Assembly (NCBI GenBank): GCA_021783515.1
Contig: JAJXTV010000029.1
Span: 1-47,775 of the forward strand
DNA from: Nitrospirota bacterium
GTDB lineage: Bacteria; Nitrospirota; Thermodesulfovibrionia; Thermodesulfovibrionales; UBA6898
DNA: 47,775 nt
Reading direction: 5' to 3'
Under the pieces are notes generated by a model. That model saw nothing but the letters and a program-made list of their open reading frames with translations, searched no databases and had not been told where the DNA came from. Shown piece after piece: positions 27,501 to 34,663 of this stretch. Numbering within the stretch: position 1 is the stretch's first letter; each line of letters opens with the position of its first letter. A program made the position numbers and the translations under genes.

Positions 27501-27554
27501 ACCCTCACTGTAACGAGTGGCCAGCTTACGGTAAAAAACCTGATCATCGAGTAG
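24510..27554 (+). CDS. Secreted M4 (thermolysin-like) metalloprotease with InlB-like repeats
   Basis: This 1014-residue protein has a signal peptide (KQR start, hydrophobic core, likely cut after ARA near residue 35). A propeptide of FTP/PepSY type covers about 100-230 and the M4 domain about 255-565. Zinc ligands are H373, H377 (HEMTH) and E397 (SGAISES), with the normal 20-residue spacing. The later catalytic-His region reads GVYNNKNSAINN, so the usual His of VHxNSG seems to be Tyr. A MAM/jelly-roll-like segment (about 590-760), two InlB-like modules with Cys pairs, and a C-terminal module shared with the protein at 1-1521 follow. The start is GTG. It is probably exported and surface-bound or released. 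Confidence 0.88.
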   Translation: MKQRITGALKYFLRVGLTAAAFSLVFAAAGAPARASETSGPLIDELTRSTGGEPDVSYQASSPLVRFLRLKQPERRAQVRGLSAGGGGEEPAARDFLSRYGGLFGLGDQAKELSVERTKTVEDGRSFVRFQQKIGGLPVFGGELIVQTDSSGDVVSVNGKTSSQSGVDTTPSIDGSVAVEKALGLVSGRYRSDRSLLSASAPELYIYNPSLLDSGPNVNRLVWRVEVTASDLRPIDEIVLIDAHGGGIALHFNQTGFAKSRVMYDNNEDWTKGLPGNGPVWIEGSVLPPSYNSDPVGLADIIDAYNYTGLTYDFFHDVLGRDSIDNAGMPLISTIRYCPSSAQCPMADVYWDPTHGQMVFGQGYASALDIVAHEMTHGVTQHTSKLFNYMQSGAISESLSDVFGKLVELTNETPLHRWWIGQNLPDGPYRDMQNACVLTGAPPACDPASIVRTTDSANYSCNAGQGVYNNKNSAINNMAAYLMVDGGTHPDTGISVTGIGINKVARIYYEAETNLLTSGSDYQDLYDALQLACQNLAGGPSGVVASDCQQVKKALDAVKMYAPPANCGAEAAVCDNTDLVPSDLFFDNLEGGGGKWTTSFVTGANAWTVPATGYATSGVNSIWGQDLDPVSESYVAMKTGATLLPGAYLHFSHSYDFEVFDPDYLDGGVLEYSANGGPWTDVGALTAINGYNGSLLAPGNPFDGRAAFVGTSYGYISSRYDLSTLSGKSVRFRFGIGTDNGTFPGPMGWYIDDVRIYTCVTPVTITIDSNPAGLRVLVDGVSYSTPHTFYWASGSGHTLNAVSPQDDGTGVQYSFSSWDGGGPQGRTITASAATPTYTANYAVSGYKLTSTVSPAGAGFVSPDCSSGCWYPGGATATLAAITGAGIGGSSGYIFSSWGGACSGANPATTVSMTVAKSCTANFVSCSDTVKIPAGLQPSIQTALNNANSDETVMVAATTFSETLNVDRAIPADPVTLEGGYDCGCVSADPSAYSAVFGTLTVTSGQLTVKNLIIE

Positions 27555-27600
27555 CGGAACTGCCGGCGGCCCCGGAGTCCGGGGCGCGCAGAATCGGCCC

Positions 27601-28341
27601 TCAGGCGTTGCGCTTCCTCTTCTCCGCGGCGATGCCTTTCACCGACATTCCGGCAAGCAGCGCGATCAGGATCATGAGCCCCCAGTGGTCAAGCGCGGGC
27701 ACCGAGACCGGCGGCGGGACGTCGCAGGCGCTGATCGGCGCTCCGCTGTCCTCGTATGCCCAGTCCTTGATGACGCTCGGCGCGGATGTCCCCTGGTACC
27801 TGATCCAGCCGTATCTCTGGCCGCCGGCCGTCTGGAAGCGGACCCCTATGCAGCCCGTGGCGTCAAGGAAGTTGCCGCCGGAATACGAGATCGAGCTGGT
27901 CCCGAGACGATATCTGATATCGAATCCCAGGGCACCCATAGCGTTGCCCCAGGAGTAGTTCAGCAGGGTATTGCCGACCTGATAGCCGGTCCCGAGCCTC
28001 GCGGGCGTAAATATCGGGATGACCGACCCCGCCCCTCCGATGACGCCGGTGCCTCCAAGGCCCCCTGTAGAAACCGGGGCGAAAAGGGACGCCTGAACGT
28101 CGAGGTAGATTGCCGTGCCGGCGGTCGTCTGCGTCGAATAGGCGACGAACCCGAAGTCGTCGGCGCCGTCGTTATTCAGGTCGACCATGACGGGCGGGCC
28201 GTTTGGAGTCAGCGGAATGTCTTTCGGCCCGCTGTATTGCACCGCAGCTTCGGCGGCCGGGGCCATTGCGAGAGCACCGACTGCGGTCGCCGCATAGGCC
28301 AGCAGCTTCTTTTCAATGCCATTTTTCTTCTTCCCCCTCAT
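27601..28341 (-). CDS. Secreted IPTL-CTERM-type sorting protein
   Basis: The 246-residue protein has a signal peptide (KKK, then LLAYAATAVGALAMAP, cut near AEA). The mature domain is rich in Gly, Tyr and Ser, with GADDFGFVAY and RYGWIRYQG. The C-terminus has the sorting signal VPALDHWGLMILIALLAG followed by a basic tail (AEKRKRNA). This matches the IPTLxxWG-CTERM type believed to be processed by an exosortase (XrtH class). The exosortase itself is not in the window. Function is unknown; such proteins are associated with surface or extracellular material. A good GAGGAGG lies before the ATG. Confidence 0.83.
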   Translation of the reverse strand: MRGKKKNGIEKKLLAYAATAVGALAMAPAAEAAVQYSGPKDIPLTPNGPPVMVDLNNDGADDFGFVAYSTQTTAGTAIYLDVQASLFAPVSTGGLGGTGVIGGAGSVIPIFTPARLGTGYQVGNTLLNYSWGNAMGALGFDIRYRLGTSSISYSGGNFLDATGCIGVRFQTAGGQRYGWIRYQGTSAPSVIKDWAYEDSGAPISACDVPPPVSVPALDHWGLMILIALLAGMSVKGIAAEKRKRNA

Positions 28342-28505
28342 ATCTTCTCCTCCCTCTCAAAGACAGAATTTACCCCCTGGCTGTATAACGGAAATAACTT
28401 TACCAAAACGGTTACCGGACCGTCAACTCCTAAATATCCTTTCAATATCGGGGAGATGAGATCTCCCGGGCCCGGCCAGGGGGCCGCAACGAAGGGACGC
28501 GGTCG

Positions 28506-28533
28506 TTGCGGGCGCACGGAAACCTGCTACAAT
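28506..28533 (+). promoter_or_regulatory. Putative promoter of the radical SAM gene
   Basis: TTGCGG, 16-bp spacer, TACAAT. The start codon of the radical SAM gene is 88 bp downstream. The rest of the 279-bp divergent gap (28342-28620) holds no gene I can support. Confidence 0.4.
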
Positions 28534-28620
28534 AAGAGATAATGAGCAGAAGATCAAGACGGTGCGCGTATCCGGCAGCAGTATCCGGTATATCCGAAGG
28601 GCAGACGGCAGGATAGTATC

Positions 28621-30105
28621 ATGAAGGCGCTCCTCGTATACCCTGAATTTCCCGATACCTTCTGGAGTTTCAGGCATGCCCTGAAATTCATCAACAGAAA
28701 GGCGAGCAGCCCGCCTCTGGGATTATTGACCATCGCCGCGATGCTTCCTGATGATTGGGAGAAGAAACTGGTCGACATGAATGTCGAGGCCCTGCGTGAC
28801 GATCACCTCGGCTGGGCCGATGTCGTCTTTGTGAGCGCCATGTCCGTGCAGAAGGAATCCGTAAAGGGAGTCATCGCCAGGTGCAGGACAGCCGGCGTCA
28901 GGATCGTCGCGGGCGGCCCCCTTTTCACGACCGAGCATGAGGCGTACGGGGAAGTGGACCATCTGGTGCTGAACGAGGCCGAAATCACCCTGCCTCGTTT
29001 TCTCGAAGACTTCCGAAACGGCGTTGCCGGTCATTTCTACGCCACCGACCAGTGGGCGGACCTGCGGACGACCCCCGTCCCGCTCTGGTGGCTCGTCAAC
29101 ATGAAGAAGTATGCCTCGATCAATATCCAGTATTCCCGGGGCTGTCCCTTCAACTGCGAGTTTTGCGATATCACCTTGTTGTGCGGCCGCGTACCCCGCA
29201 CGAAGGACCGCGATCAGATAGTCGGGGAGCTCGACAGCGTCTACGCGCGCGGCTTCAGGGGCCAGGTCTTCTTTGTCGACGACAATTTTATCGGGAACAA
29301 GAAGAAGCTGAGGGAAGAGATCCTGCCCGCCATCGCCGTATGGATGGAGAGGCGGAAACATCCCTTCTCGTTCAATACGCAGGCATCGATAGAGCTATCC
29401 GACCATGAAGACCTGATGCGGCTGATGGTGCAGGCCGGCTTCGACGTCGTCTTCGTCGGCATCGAGACACCCAATGAACAGAGCCTTGCGGAATGCAGCA
29501 AGTTCAATAACAGGGACCGCGACCTCCTGGCGAGCGTCAGGAAGATCCAGCAGGCCGGCCTCGAGGTGCAGGGCGGTTTCATCGTCGGGTTCGACAATGA
29601 CCCTGTCACGATTTTCGATACCCAGATCAGGTTTATCCAGAGAAGCGGGGTCGTCACCGCCATGGTCGGCGTTCTCATCGCCCTGCCGCGCACGCAGTTG
29701 TACGAAAGACTCAAGAAGGAGAAGCGGCTGCTGAAGGAGACCACCGGGAACAACACGGATTTCGCGACCAACTTTATTCCGAAGATGGACTACGACCTGC
29801 TCATCGACGGGTATAAGAGGGTCTTGAGGACGCTCTATTCTCCCGCACAGTACTATGAGAGGGTCAGGACCTTTCTGAAGGGCTTCATCCCGAAGCAGAA
29901 AAAGGTGTTTCACATCCGCGCCAACTACCTCGGCGCCTTCGCCAAGTCGATCCTCATCCTGGGGATCGTCGGAAAAGAGCGTTTTCAGTACTGGAGGCTT
30001 CTGATCTGGACCCTGTCCAGGCGTCCCCGCCTTCTCCCCCAGGCCGTCACGCTTGCGATCTACGGCTACCATTTCCGGAAGGTCTTCGAGAAGCGGTTCG
30101 GTTAA
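28621..30105 (+). CDS. B12-binding radical SAM protein (DUF4070-type)
   Basis: This 494-residue protein has an N-terminal cobalamin-binding-type Rossmann domain (residues about 1-145). The radical SAM core starts with the [4Fe-4S] motif SRGCPFNCEFCD (CxxxCxxC, near 178-185), and FVGIETPNEQSL and GGFIVGFDND lie further along the TIM barrel. The C-terminal third matches the DUF4070-type extension common beside such cores. Relatives include methylases of lipids (for example hopanoid HpnR) and other unassigned enzymes. Substrate is not identifiable, and no hopanoid gene is nearby. It is a single gene. Confidence 0.85.
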   Translation: MKALLVYPEFPDTFWSFRHALKFINRKASSPPLGLLTIAAMLPDDWEKKLVDMNVEALRDDHLGWADVVFVSAMSVQKESVKGVIARCRTAGVRIVAGGPLFTTEHEAYGEVDHLVLNEAEITLPRFLEDFRNGVAGHFYATDQWADLRTTPVPLWWLVNMKKYASINIQYSRGCPFNCEFCDITLLCGRVPRTKDRDQIVGELDSVYARGFRGQVFFVDDNFIGNKKKLREEILPAIAVWMERRKHPFSFNTQASIELSDHEDLMRLMVQAGFDVVFVGIETPNEQSLAECSKFNNRDRDLLASVRKIQQAGLEVQGGFIVGFDNDPVTIFDTQIRFIQRSGVVTAMVGVLIALPRTQLYERLKKEKRLLKETTGNNTDFATNFIPKMDYDLLIDGYKRVLRTLYSPAQYYERVRTFLKGFIPKQKKVFHIRANYLGAFAKSILILGIVGKERFQYWRLLIWTLSRRPRLLPQAVTLAIYGYHFRKVFEKRFG

Positions 30106-30184
30106 GCGCGTTGCGGCGAAAGAAATCTCAAGATTCTACCCTCCCCGCCTTTGGGTTTTTTTGCAACTGCGGGGTCTCCCCTCG

Positions 30185-31072
30185 TTAGTCGGCTTCGCTC
30201 CCCGGTGGTTCTATATGGACAACTACATCAACCTCCGCCTTTATGGCGCCCTTTATTTTTTGCTCTGCAAGGTGGGCTATCTCATGCCCGTCTGCAACGG
30301 ACAGCTCCGGCTTGACCGTGACATGTAAATCGATAAAGATATTGCTGTTCGTGCCCCGTGTTCGGATCCTGTGGCAGTCAACCACATTATCTATCCCGCA
30401 GACGATTTCCTTTATCTTCTGCGGATCGAGCTGTTTCCGGTCCGCAAGAACATCCGCTGCGTCCCTGAGAATCCTTATCCCGGCTTTCGCCACGAGTATT
30501 CCGACAAGCGCGCCGACAACGGTGTCAGCCCTTGCGAATCCCAGCCTCATAAAGATAAGTCCCGTGATGACCCCTATGGTTACGTAGATATCGCTTTTGG
30601 TATGCATCGCATCGGCAACAAGAAATTCGCTGCCGAGCTGCTTCCCCCTCCTCTTTTCATAGGTGGTGACGAAGATATTGACCCCAAGCGTTGCGACCAT
30701 GACGAGGAAGCTCTCAGCCGTAACGGTGACGCGCGGTTCGCTTTTGACGGAGTGATAGACCTGTTTGAATATCTCAAGGCAGGTCAGCGACATCATTACC
30801 CCGATGAATATGGTAAAGATGGTCTCTATTTTTCTGTGGCCGTAGGGATGGTCTTCGTCAGGAGGATGGGAGGCAAAATAGATCCCGATAAACCCCACTA
30901 TGTTCGACACCCCGTCAAACATGGAGTGATATCCGTCGGCCGTAATCGAGACGGAATGGGAGAAGTAGCCGTAAGCAACCTTGGCCCCTGAAACGCAGAT
31001 GTTACAGAAAAGGGTAAGCAGCAACACCTGTCTGATTGCCGCCGACCTGTCTGTTGTTTCTCCGTCCGTCAT
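30185..31072 (-). CDS. Cation diffusion facilitator (CDF) metal transporter
   Basis: This 295-residue protein has six transmembrane helices. The metal site is formed by ADGYHSMFDG in helix 2 and DAMHTKSD in helix 5, the expected Asp/His pairs. A cytoplasmic C-terminal domain follows (DCHRIRTRGTNSNIFIDLHV). It would export Zn2+, Fe2+ or Mn2+ in exchange for H+. The FieF/MamB-type subgroup is the closest by motif, but the metal cannot be read. It is the last clear core gene before the accessory region. Confidence 0.88.
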   Translation of the reverse strand: MTDGETTDRSAAIRQVLLLTLFCNICVSGAKVAYGYFSHSVSITADGYHSMFDGVSNIVGFIGIYFASHPPDEDHPYGHRKIETIFTIFIGVMMSLTCLEIFKQVYHSVKSEPRVTVTAESFLVMVATLGVNIFVTTYEKRRGKQLGSEFLVADAMHTKSDIYVTIGVITGLIFMRLGFARADTVVGALVGILVAKAGIRILRDAADVLADRKQLDPQKIKEIVCGIDNVVDCHRIRTRGTNSNIFIDLHVTVKPELSVADGHEIAHLAEQKIKGAIKAEVDVVVHIEPPGSEAD

Positions 31073-31382
31073 GGGGAAGAGCTGCCTGTCTTATCCTGGT
31101 CCGAGACAGCCTGCGGCGGCCGGGTTTGTCCGGACATGCGCACTACGACGCCTGCCTGTTGGTGAGAAAGCATATTCCAGTAAACATCATCTGGTGCCCC
31201 GCGGTCAAGACTTTAAGTATCCGGAGCATCGTGATGTTCTGCTCCGGTCTAAGCGATCTTCCAGCGCTACAGGGCGCGCCTTGACCGAAGCGCCGGATAT
31301 CCTTTATTGCCCCGGCCATCAAAAAAAGGCGCAGCCTGAATTGCGGGCAGATTTTCGAATGACGGCATGGCGGGCGGGAGGG
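31073..31382. other. Intergenic region without a supported gene
   Basis: This 310-bp stretch separates the CDF gene start from the end of the MobC-like gene. No frame with a credible start and ribosome-binding site was found, and no tRNA or repeat. Confidence 0.5.
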
Positions 31383-31763
31383 TCACGCCTTCCGTTTAAA
31401 TATCAGGACAAATTTCTCAGATTCAAATCTGACTGTTTCCCCGTCCTCTGCAAAGCTTACCCTTTCATCCGATAAGGAGCTGCCAATTTCCTTGAAAAGG
31501 TCACTCAGCCGCCTGACCAAAATTCTCCCGCCTATTTTTTCGGGTTCTTCCCTCGCTTCACCGAAAGAGCGGTCTGCCTGCTTCCGGACGAAATCCTGAG
31601 GCAGGAGTGACACTTCCCTCATGTATTCTGCGACGGTCATATGGTGTCGCTGCGCCCGATTTGCGATTTCAGCTTCTTCATCGGCATTCATCGAGATCGT
31701 TCGCCGGATAGTGCGTCCCTTGGCTGGATTCTTGTGCCTTATCATTCTTTCAGTCATATTCAA
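31383..31763 (-). CDS. Ribbon-helix-helix protein, MobC-like
   Basis: This 126-residue protein has a basic N-terminal half, RTIRRTISMNADEEAEIANR, then AQRHHMTVAEYMREVSLL, which matches the ribbon-helix-helix of plasmid mobilisation (MobC) accessory proteins. MobC helps a relaxase at oriT. No relaxase gene is present nearby, so it is either a relic or a regulator. The C-terminal half (ERVSFAEDGETVRFESEKFV) is not recognised. It marks the left side of the accessory region. Confidence 0.6.
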   Translation of the reverse strand: MNMTERMIRHKNPAKGRTIRRTISMNADEEAEIANRAQRHHMTVAEYMREVSLLPQDFVRKQADRSFGEAREEPEKIGGRILVRRLSDLFKEIGSSLSDERVSFAEDGETVRFESEKFVLIFKRKA

Positions 31764-32045
31764 GTCTATTCTAAGAGACCTCTCCCGCGCAAATATCTCA
31801 CTTTGGTGCTCGTGCCTGTTCCATGGGGCGGGAAATCAGAGAAGCAACAGAGCAGCCCTCTTTGGCAGAGCAAGAACACACGCGAGGAACGTTTATCATG
31901 ATCACTGCCGAAGGTAAGGACAATGCGATGTAAGGACAATTGGTGACCCCGCAAATTTGTTTCTGAGCCGGAAAGAATTGTTCAAAAAGAAGTCAAAAGG
32001 CCTGTCGATATGATTAAGGCGCAATAGTATCCCCCGCCGCTGATT

Positions 32046-32119
32046 GACCGAATCCCCGACTGAGAGTGGCGACAGTGCCCCTCTCGGTGTCCGGGGTTCA
32101 AATCCCTGCACCGCCACCA
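32046..32119 (+). pseudogene. 3' part of a class II tRNA (orphan fragment)
   Basis: A T-arm CGGGG-TTCAAAT-CCCTG, acceptor strand CACCGCC, discriminator A and CCA (32117-32119) are preceded by a long variable arm hairpin GAGAG...CTCTC. That is the shape of a Ser, Leu or Sec tRNA. The matching 5' acceptor GGCGGTG is absent from the preceding 130 bases, so only the 3' half is here. Such halves are usually attachment-site remnants left by tRNA-targeting integrases. The left limit is approximate. The rest of 31764-32352 holds no gene I can support. Confidence 0.6.
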
Positions 32120-32352
32120 ATTCTTTCAAAATCGGAATTGTTAAGTTTCAACAGGTTCCGATTTTCCTTTTTACTTAATCATGAAAAATTCCTTGTCTCT
32201 GGACTGTCTCCGGCTTTGTCGCGGTGGATGGCGCGGAATATCGGCTACGAAAGAATAATGAACAGGCAAGGCAATAACAGCCGGAAATTTGATTCCTAAC
32301 TTTTCTTGCACTATTCTATTTGCGTAGCATCAAGAAGGAGGATTGAAAGAAT

Positions 32353-32553
32353 ATGCCATATTACGTGGTTGCAATTCATACCGATTCAGAAGAGAACCGT
32401 CTTATGGATATATTTGATAACTTCCATGAGGCAAGGAAATTTGAAGACGAAATGAACGCCGCAAGAATTCCGGAGGATAATTATTTTGTGCGCTTAATTT
32501 ATGCTGATGATATAAGTCAATATCGAAAGAAGGTCGCGGACTTGCGGACATAA
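32353..32553 (+). CDS. Small protein of unknown function (66 residues)
   Basis: The protein starts MPYYVVAIHTDSEENRLMD and is acidic and soluble. AAGGAGGATTGAAAGAAT precedes the ATG, a strong Shine-Dalgarno at slightly long spacing. Composition is AT-rich, unlike the core genes. I do not recognise a family. Confidence 0.6.
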   Translation: MPYYVVAIHTDSEENRLMDIFDNFHEARKFEDEMNAARIPEDNYFVRLIYADDISQYRKKVADLRT

Positions 32554-32557
32554 ATAA

Positions 32558-32713
32558 AGGTACACAGAAATAATAATAGCAAGAAAACTCGGCGTAGCAG
32601 GCTTTAACATTTCCATTGAAACCATAGCCAACAATTCTGTATACTTTGCCGTAGGGGATATTAGATATGTCGTTACAGAAAACAAACTGTCCGATGTCGG
32701 CAGAATGCCCTAA
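32558..32713 (+). pseudogene. 51-codon open stretch without a start codon
   Basis: This frame is open from just after a TAA to a TAA at 32711 and reads like protein (IARKLGVAGFNISIE, then NNSVYFAVGDIRYVV). It has no ATG, GTG or TTG at its beginning, only ATA codons. It is probably the 3' end of a deleted gene. Its frame differs from the 66-residue gene just upstream. Confidence 0.3.
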
Positions 32714-32736
32714 CGTTTAACTTAGATGGAGGTTTT

Positions 32737-32931
32737 ATGTTCGGACTAGGATTGCCGGAGCTTGTTGTGTTAGCAATAATATTTGGTTGCGGTATACCTT
32801 TCTTTATTAACTATAGGCTTGTAAAATCACGCGGAAGACAGAAAGAAATGTGCCTTTGGATGTTCATCACGCTTTTGTTTTCCTGGCTAGCGACTTTTGT
32901 ATTACTTATTATGAAACCTAAAGAAACGTGA
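32737..32931 (+). CDS. Small two-helix membrane protein
   Basis: This 64-residue protein has two hydrophobic helices, LPELVVLAIIFGCGIPFFI and WMFITLLFSWLATFVLLI, joined by a short basic loop KSRGRQKE. The topology suggests that both ends face the periplasm or both the cytoplasm. GATGGAGG lies 5 bases before the ATG. It is followed 15 bp later by another membrane-protein gene, so co-transcription is likely. No family recognised. Confidence 0.6.
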   Translation: MFGLGLPELVVLAIIFGCGIPFFINYRLVKSRGRQKEMCLWMFITLLFSWLATFVLLIMKPKET

Positions 32932-32946
32932 AATTGGGGGATTGCC

Positions 32947-33774
32947 ATGCCAGCATTCAAGAACAAAGAAGAATATGAAAGATGGAAGGCAGAGAAAGCA
33001 AGGGGAGCAAAAGAAACGGGAACGGAAAAACAAATCAATCAAAGCAGGTCTACCCTGACGCTATCAACAAATATTATTGTTGTAATGGCTGTTATGCTTG
33101 TACTGATAACAGCAACAATAGTATATTTTGTTGTAAAACCAAGCCCACAAGCAGCGAAGAATGAGGAAGTTGCAAAGCCGTCTCCAAGTGTTTCAACTCC
33201 TGCTCCACTTCCAACTAAGACTGAAAATGTTGAAAAGAAAGTAGTTGATAGCATGGGTAAAATCTCTGGAAGCATCTTTGCAACCATGCAATCTGGTGAT
33301 GTTAAAAGAGCGGCAGGAACAGAAATTGTATTGATAAAGGAGGATGGGTCTCTTATAAGCAAATATGAACAACTACAGCGAGATTGTAGGACGGAGATTA
33401 ATCCCCTCTTTGAAAGTTATATGAAATCAAACAGGGAAGTCAGTGATGTTCTCACGCCAGGGCGATATAGTCAGGGTGCCTTTGCTTCAACACATGAAGA
33501 AAATATGAAACGTCAAAAGTTGTATGAGGATGCTACGGCAAGATGCTTTACTAACATTAGAGTGTTGTTATCAAATAACACGGTTCAAAGAGCCAACACT
33601 GATGTTAATGGTACTTTTCTTTTTTCAAATGTCCCATTCGGTAAATTTTATCTTTATTCGCAATTCGATGTCTTTAATAATAAATTAGAATGGTTAGAAC
33701 CTGTAGACCTTAGAGCAAATGAAATAAAGATTGATTTGTCAAACAACAACAAGCGTAAGGTGATAACTTATTAA
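32947..33774 (+). CDS. Membrane-anchored protein with carboxypeptidase-regulatory-like domain
   Basis: This 275-residue protein has a basic, charged N-terminus (KNKEEYERWKAEKARG), one transmembrane helix at about 40-65 (IIVVMAVMLVLITATIVYFV), a Pro/Ser/Thr linker, and an outer part. That part starts GKISGSIFATM and ends with TDVNGTFLFSNVPFGKFYLY, which resembles the beta-sandwich of carboxypeptidase-regulatory-like domains. A helical insert separates the two halves. AT-rich composition marks it as accessory. Function is unknown. Confidence 0.65.
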   Translation: MPAFKNKEEYERWKAEKARGAKETGTEKQINQSRSTLTLSTNIIVVMAVMLVLITATIVYFVVKPSPQAAKNEEVAKPSPSVSTPAPLPTKTENVEKKVVDSMGKISGSIFATMQSGDVKRAAGTEIVLIKEDGSLISKYEQLQRDCRTEINPLFESYMKSNREVSDVLTPGRYSQGAFASTHEENMKRQKLYEDATARCFTNIRVLLSNNTVQRANTDVNGTFLFSNVPFGKFYLYSQFDVFNNKLEWLEPVDLRANEIKIDLSNNNKRKVITY

Positions 33775-34030
33775 ACAGATTGAGGATAGCACATGCGGTG
33801 ATGCAGTCATCCTACAGGCGTAAGTAGTTTCCGTGAAAACCCTTACACTTTTTATCAGTAAGAATTATCAGTTAACCAAAGCCTGTGAAGGAGTTAACAG
33901 GTAAGATATATTACTGAATAATGGCATGAACAAACTTATATTCAATCCGTTCTTTTCTTATCAAGCAGAATCGGTTAACCTGCTATTTTCAGGACAGTTT
34001 CAAGAAAGTTTCCGTTAAGTATTTTTTATT
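33775..34030. other. AT-rich non-coding region with GTTAAC motifs
   Basis: No gene is supported here. GTTAAC occurs at 33871, 33893 and 33974, with related flanks (GGTTAACTG, AGTTAACAGG, GGTTAACCTG). These could be protein-binding sites for replication or excision, but that is a guess. Confidence 0.35.
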
Positions 34031-34252
34031 TTAGTTACTGTTTTTGGATAATAGACCCGTTCCCTTCCCTCTACCTTCAAAAGATTTCAGATACTGATAA
34101 AATCCCGATTCCTGCACACCTTTTCTGTGAAGCAGTCTGAACGGATTTGGAGGGGCAGGAAGTTTGACCCTGAATTTACCCGCCCTGATTAAAGCCCTTC
34201 TTTTCAAGACCCCTGCATTAATAACCGCTTTTGATACTGTTGCTACCGCCAT
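34031..34252 (-). CDS. Small basic protein of unknown function (73 residues)
   Basis: It starts MAVATVSKAVINAGVLKRRA and is strongly basic. A very strong Shine-Dalgarno (AAAGGGAGGT) lies 7 bases before the ATG, which supports a real gene. It is divergent from an RHH regulator 133 bp away. No family recognised. Confidence 0.5.
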   Translation of the reverse strand: MAVATVSKAVINAGVLKRRALIRAGKFRVKLPAPPNPFRLLHRKGVQESGFYQYLKSFEGRGKGTGLLSKNSN

Positions 34253-34341
34253 TTCTGATACCTCCCTTTATTAATAATTACCGTTTACAAGAATTTTTTT
34301 TAGTTTCGACAGGGAAACCTTTCTGTCAGGAGTATTTATTA

Positions 34342-34368
34342 ATGAGCTACAAAATTTACTTTGTTTGA
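34342..34368 (+). other. Eight-codon leader ORF ahead of the RHH gene
   Basis: MSYKIYFV, preceded by GTCAGGAGTATTTATTA, a near copy of the GACAGGAGGTATTTATAAC that precedes the RHH gene. Its TGA stop touches that second ribosome-binding site, so it may couple or attenuate translation. It could be simply a duplicated leader. Confidence 0.35.
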
Positions 34369-34385
34369 CAGGAGGTATTTATAAC

Positions 34386-34538
34386 ATGAAGGAAAACAAG
34401 CTGAAGGTTTTGGGTGTGCGTTTGACGGAATCACAGGTTTTGCAATTAAGGCAACAGGTAGAGGCAAGGCATATAACTCTTTCGACTTTAGAACGGATAC
34501 TTTTTGACAAGTTCCTGAAAGGGGAAGTGAGTATTTAA
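34386..34538 (+). CDS. Small ribbon-helix-helix (CopG/Arc-type) regulator
   Basis: This 50-residue protein has a short strand KVLGVRLTESQ, then two helices (VLQLRQQVEARH and STLERILFDKFL), the layout of MetJ/Arc repressors. AGGAGGTATTTATAAC gives a good ribosome-binding site. It would bind operator DNA as a dimer, possibly in the 133-bp divergent region. It is too short for most annotation cut-offs. Confidence 0.6.
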   Translation: MKENKLKVLGVRLTESQVLQLRQQVEARHITLSTLERILFDKFLKGEVSI

Positions 34539-34629
34539 GAACAAAGGGTCAGCGTTGTATAATAGAAGCCGGGAGGCTCCGGGACCCCTTAAACCCGCAT
34601 GAGTAGCCGTTCTACGCGATTTTTTTCGC

Positions 34630-34657
34630 TTGACAAATAGAATCAGTGAGCTATAAT
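34630..34657 (+). promoter_or_regulatory. Near-consensus promoter
   Basis: TTGACA (34630-34635), 16-bp spacer, TATAAT (34652-34657). Both hexamers are perfect. No good coding start follows in the next 30 bases. Confidence 0.75.
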
Positions 34658-34663
34658 AATAAT

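Noticed and set aside
27572-27588. GCCCCGGA/TCCGGGGC hairpin between the M4 and IPTL genes as a terminator
   Set aside because: The stem is good, but there is no T run on either strand, so it is not reported as a terminator.
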